From: an uncultured Lachnospiraceae bacterium
Lineage (GTDB): Bacteria > Bacillota > Clostridia > Lachnospirales > Lachnospiraceae
Assembly: GCA_947644545.1 (NCBI GenBank)
Contig: CANRZW010000039.1
Span: forward strand, 1-33,057
Length of the DNA stretch: 33,057 nucleotides
Reading direction: 5' to 3'
The position numbers were made by a program, and so were the translations under genes. The notes under the pieces were generated by a model that was given only the letters and a program-made list of their open reading frames with translations, was not told the DNA's origin and made no database searches. This document shows, one piece after another, positions 32,910-33,057 of the stretch (positions are counted from its first letter, which is position 1; every line of letters begins with the position of its first letter).

Positions 32910-33057
32910 CTATTGTTATTCTAGGAAGATTCTATATGCCAAACCGCACCAGAATCCCCCTAAAAGCTTAAATATTATTGGGTTTATCTATTATGCAGTC
33001 TCGCCACATATTGCCGAATATGACGCTGATACAAGCCGTATTCCCTTTAAATAATTC
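32910..33057. other. end of window, no clear gene
   Basis: On the minus strand a frame open from the window edge to about 32970 could be the end of an upstream gene, but it is too short to judge. I see no other feature. Confidence 0.4.

Larger units (their letters stand above)
31360..33057 (-). mobile_element. remnant of a Tn916-type element (xis-int end)
   Basis: An excisionase-like gene followed by a tyrosine integrase gene on the same strand, in the order and spacing of Tn916-family ends, lies next to the phosphatase gene. The integrase is broken by two deletions, so the element end cannot move by itself. The left limit (between 31321 and 31490) is judged from position only; the other end lies beyond the window. 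Confidence 0.6.

Noticed and set aside
32803..33054. Plus-strand ORF at the window end
   Set aside because: Overlaps the excisionase-like gene in antisense and has no ribosome site or domain.

Overview
The window looks like a chromosomal segment of an anaerobic Clostridia bacterium, most likely a Lachnospiraceae gut commensal. This placement is inferred from AAGGAGG-type ribosome sites in front of most genes, the mid-GC housekeeping block, the NifU-like/GGGtGRT gene pair, a FlxA-like gene, and remnants of serine-recombinase and Tn916-type elements. No rRNA, tRNA or CRISPR array was seen.

Layout. (1) Positions 1 to about 7512 are the right part of an AT-rich integrative element: a STAND-like NTPase on the minus strand, a structured intergenic region with a possible leader peptide, a gene pair of unknown function ending in an FtsK/HerA-like ATPase, a small helical ORF and a large serine recombinase at the chromosome junction. 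(2) 7588 to 14597 is backbone: argH with a clear promoter, asd, a DUF234-type ATPase, topB and a left-handed beta-helix transferase. (3) 14760 to 16696 holds the NifU-like scaffold and the GGGtGRT protein, separated by strong RNA hairpins and four 39-bp tandem repeats. (4) 16700 to 18640 is an insertion-like patch holding a frameshifted gene remnant with a 17-base G run and a PARG-type macrodomain gene; the patch ends in a second, diverged copy of the last codons of the GGGtGRT gene. (5) 18747 to 19697 is a FlxA-like coiled-coil gene (minus strand) with a possible sigma-28 promoter and a hairpin that would hide its ribosome site. (6) 20396 to 23319 is a tightly coupled three-gene operon: CbbX/SpoVK-type AAA+ ATPase, J-domain-like protein and solo HIRAN protein. 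(7) 23725 to 30839 holds a HAD hydrolase, a GntR regulator, a channel-like membrane protein, and a radical SAM/DegV/TetR/YbhN-like group. (8) 30862 to 33057 has a low-molecular-weight tyrosine phosphatase followed by a decayed Tn916-type xis-int module.

How genes may work together. The AAA+/J-like/HIRAN operon is the best candidate for an undescribed system: an AAA+ remodeller, a J-like adaptor that lacks the canonical HPD motif, and a small nucleic-acid-binding domain are translated in a coupled way. The NifU-like/GGGtGRT pair is a conserved but functionally unassigned partnership. The radical SAM, DegV, TetR and YbhN-like genes could form one lipid-related unit, with a TGAAC/GTTCA dyad in front of the radical SAM gene as a candidate TetR operator. 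The DegV gene carries a 78-bp in-frame insertion bounded by a 12-bp direct repeat.
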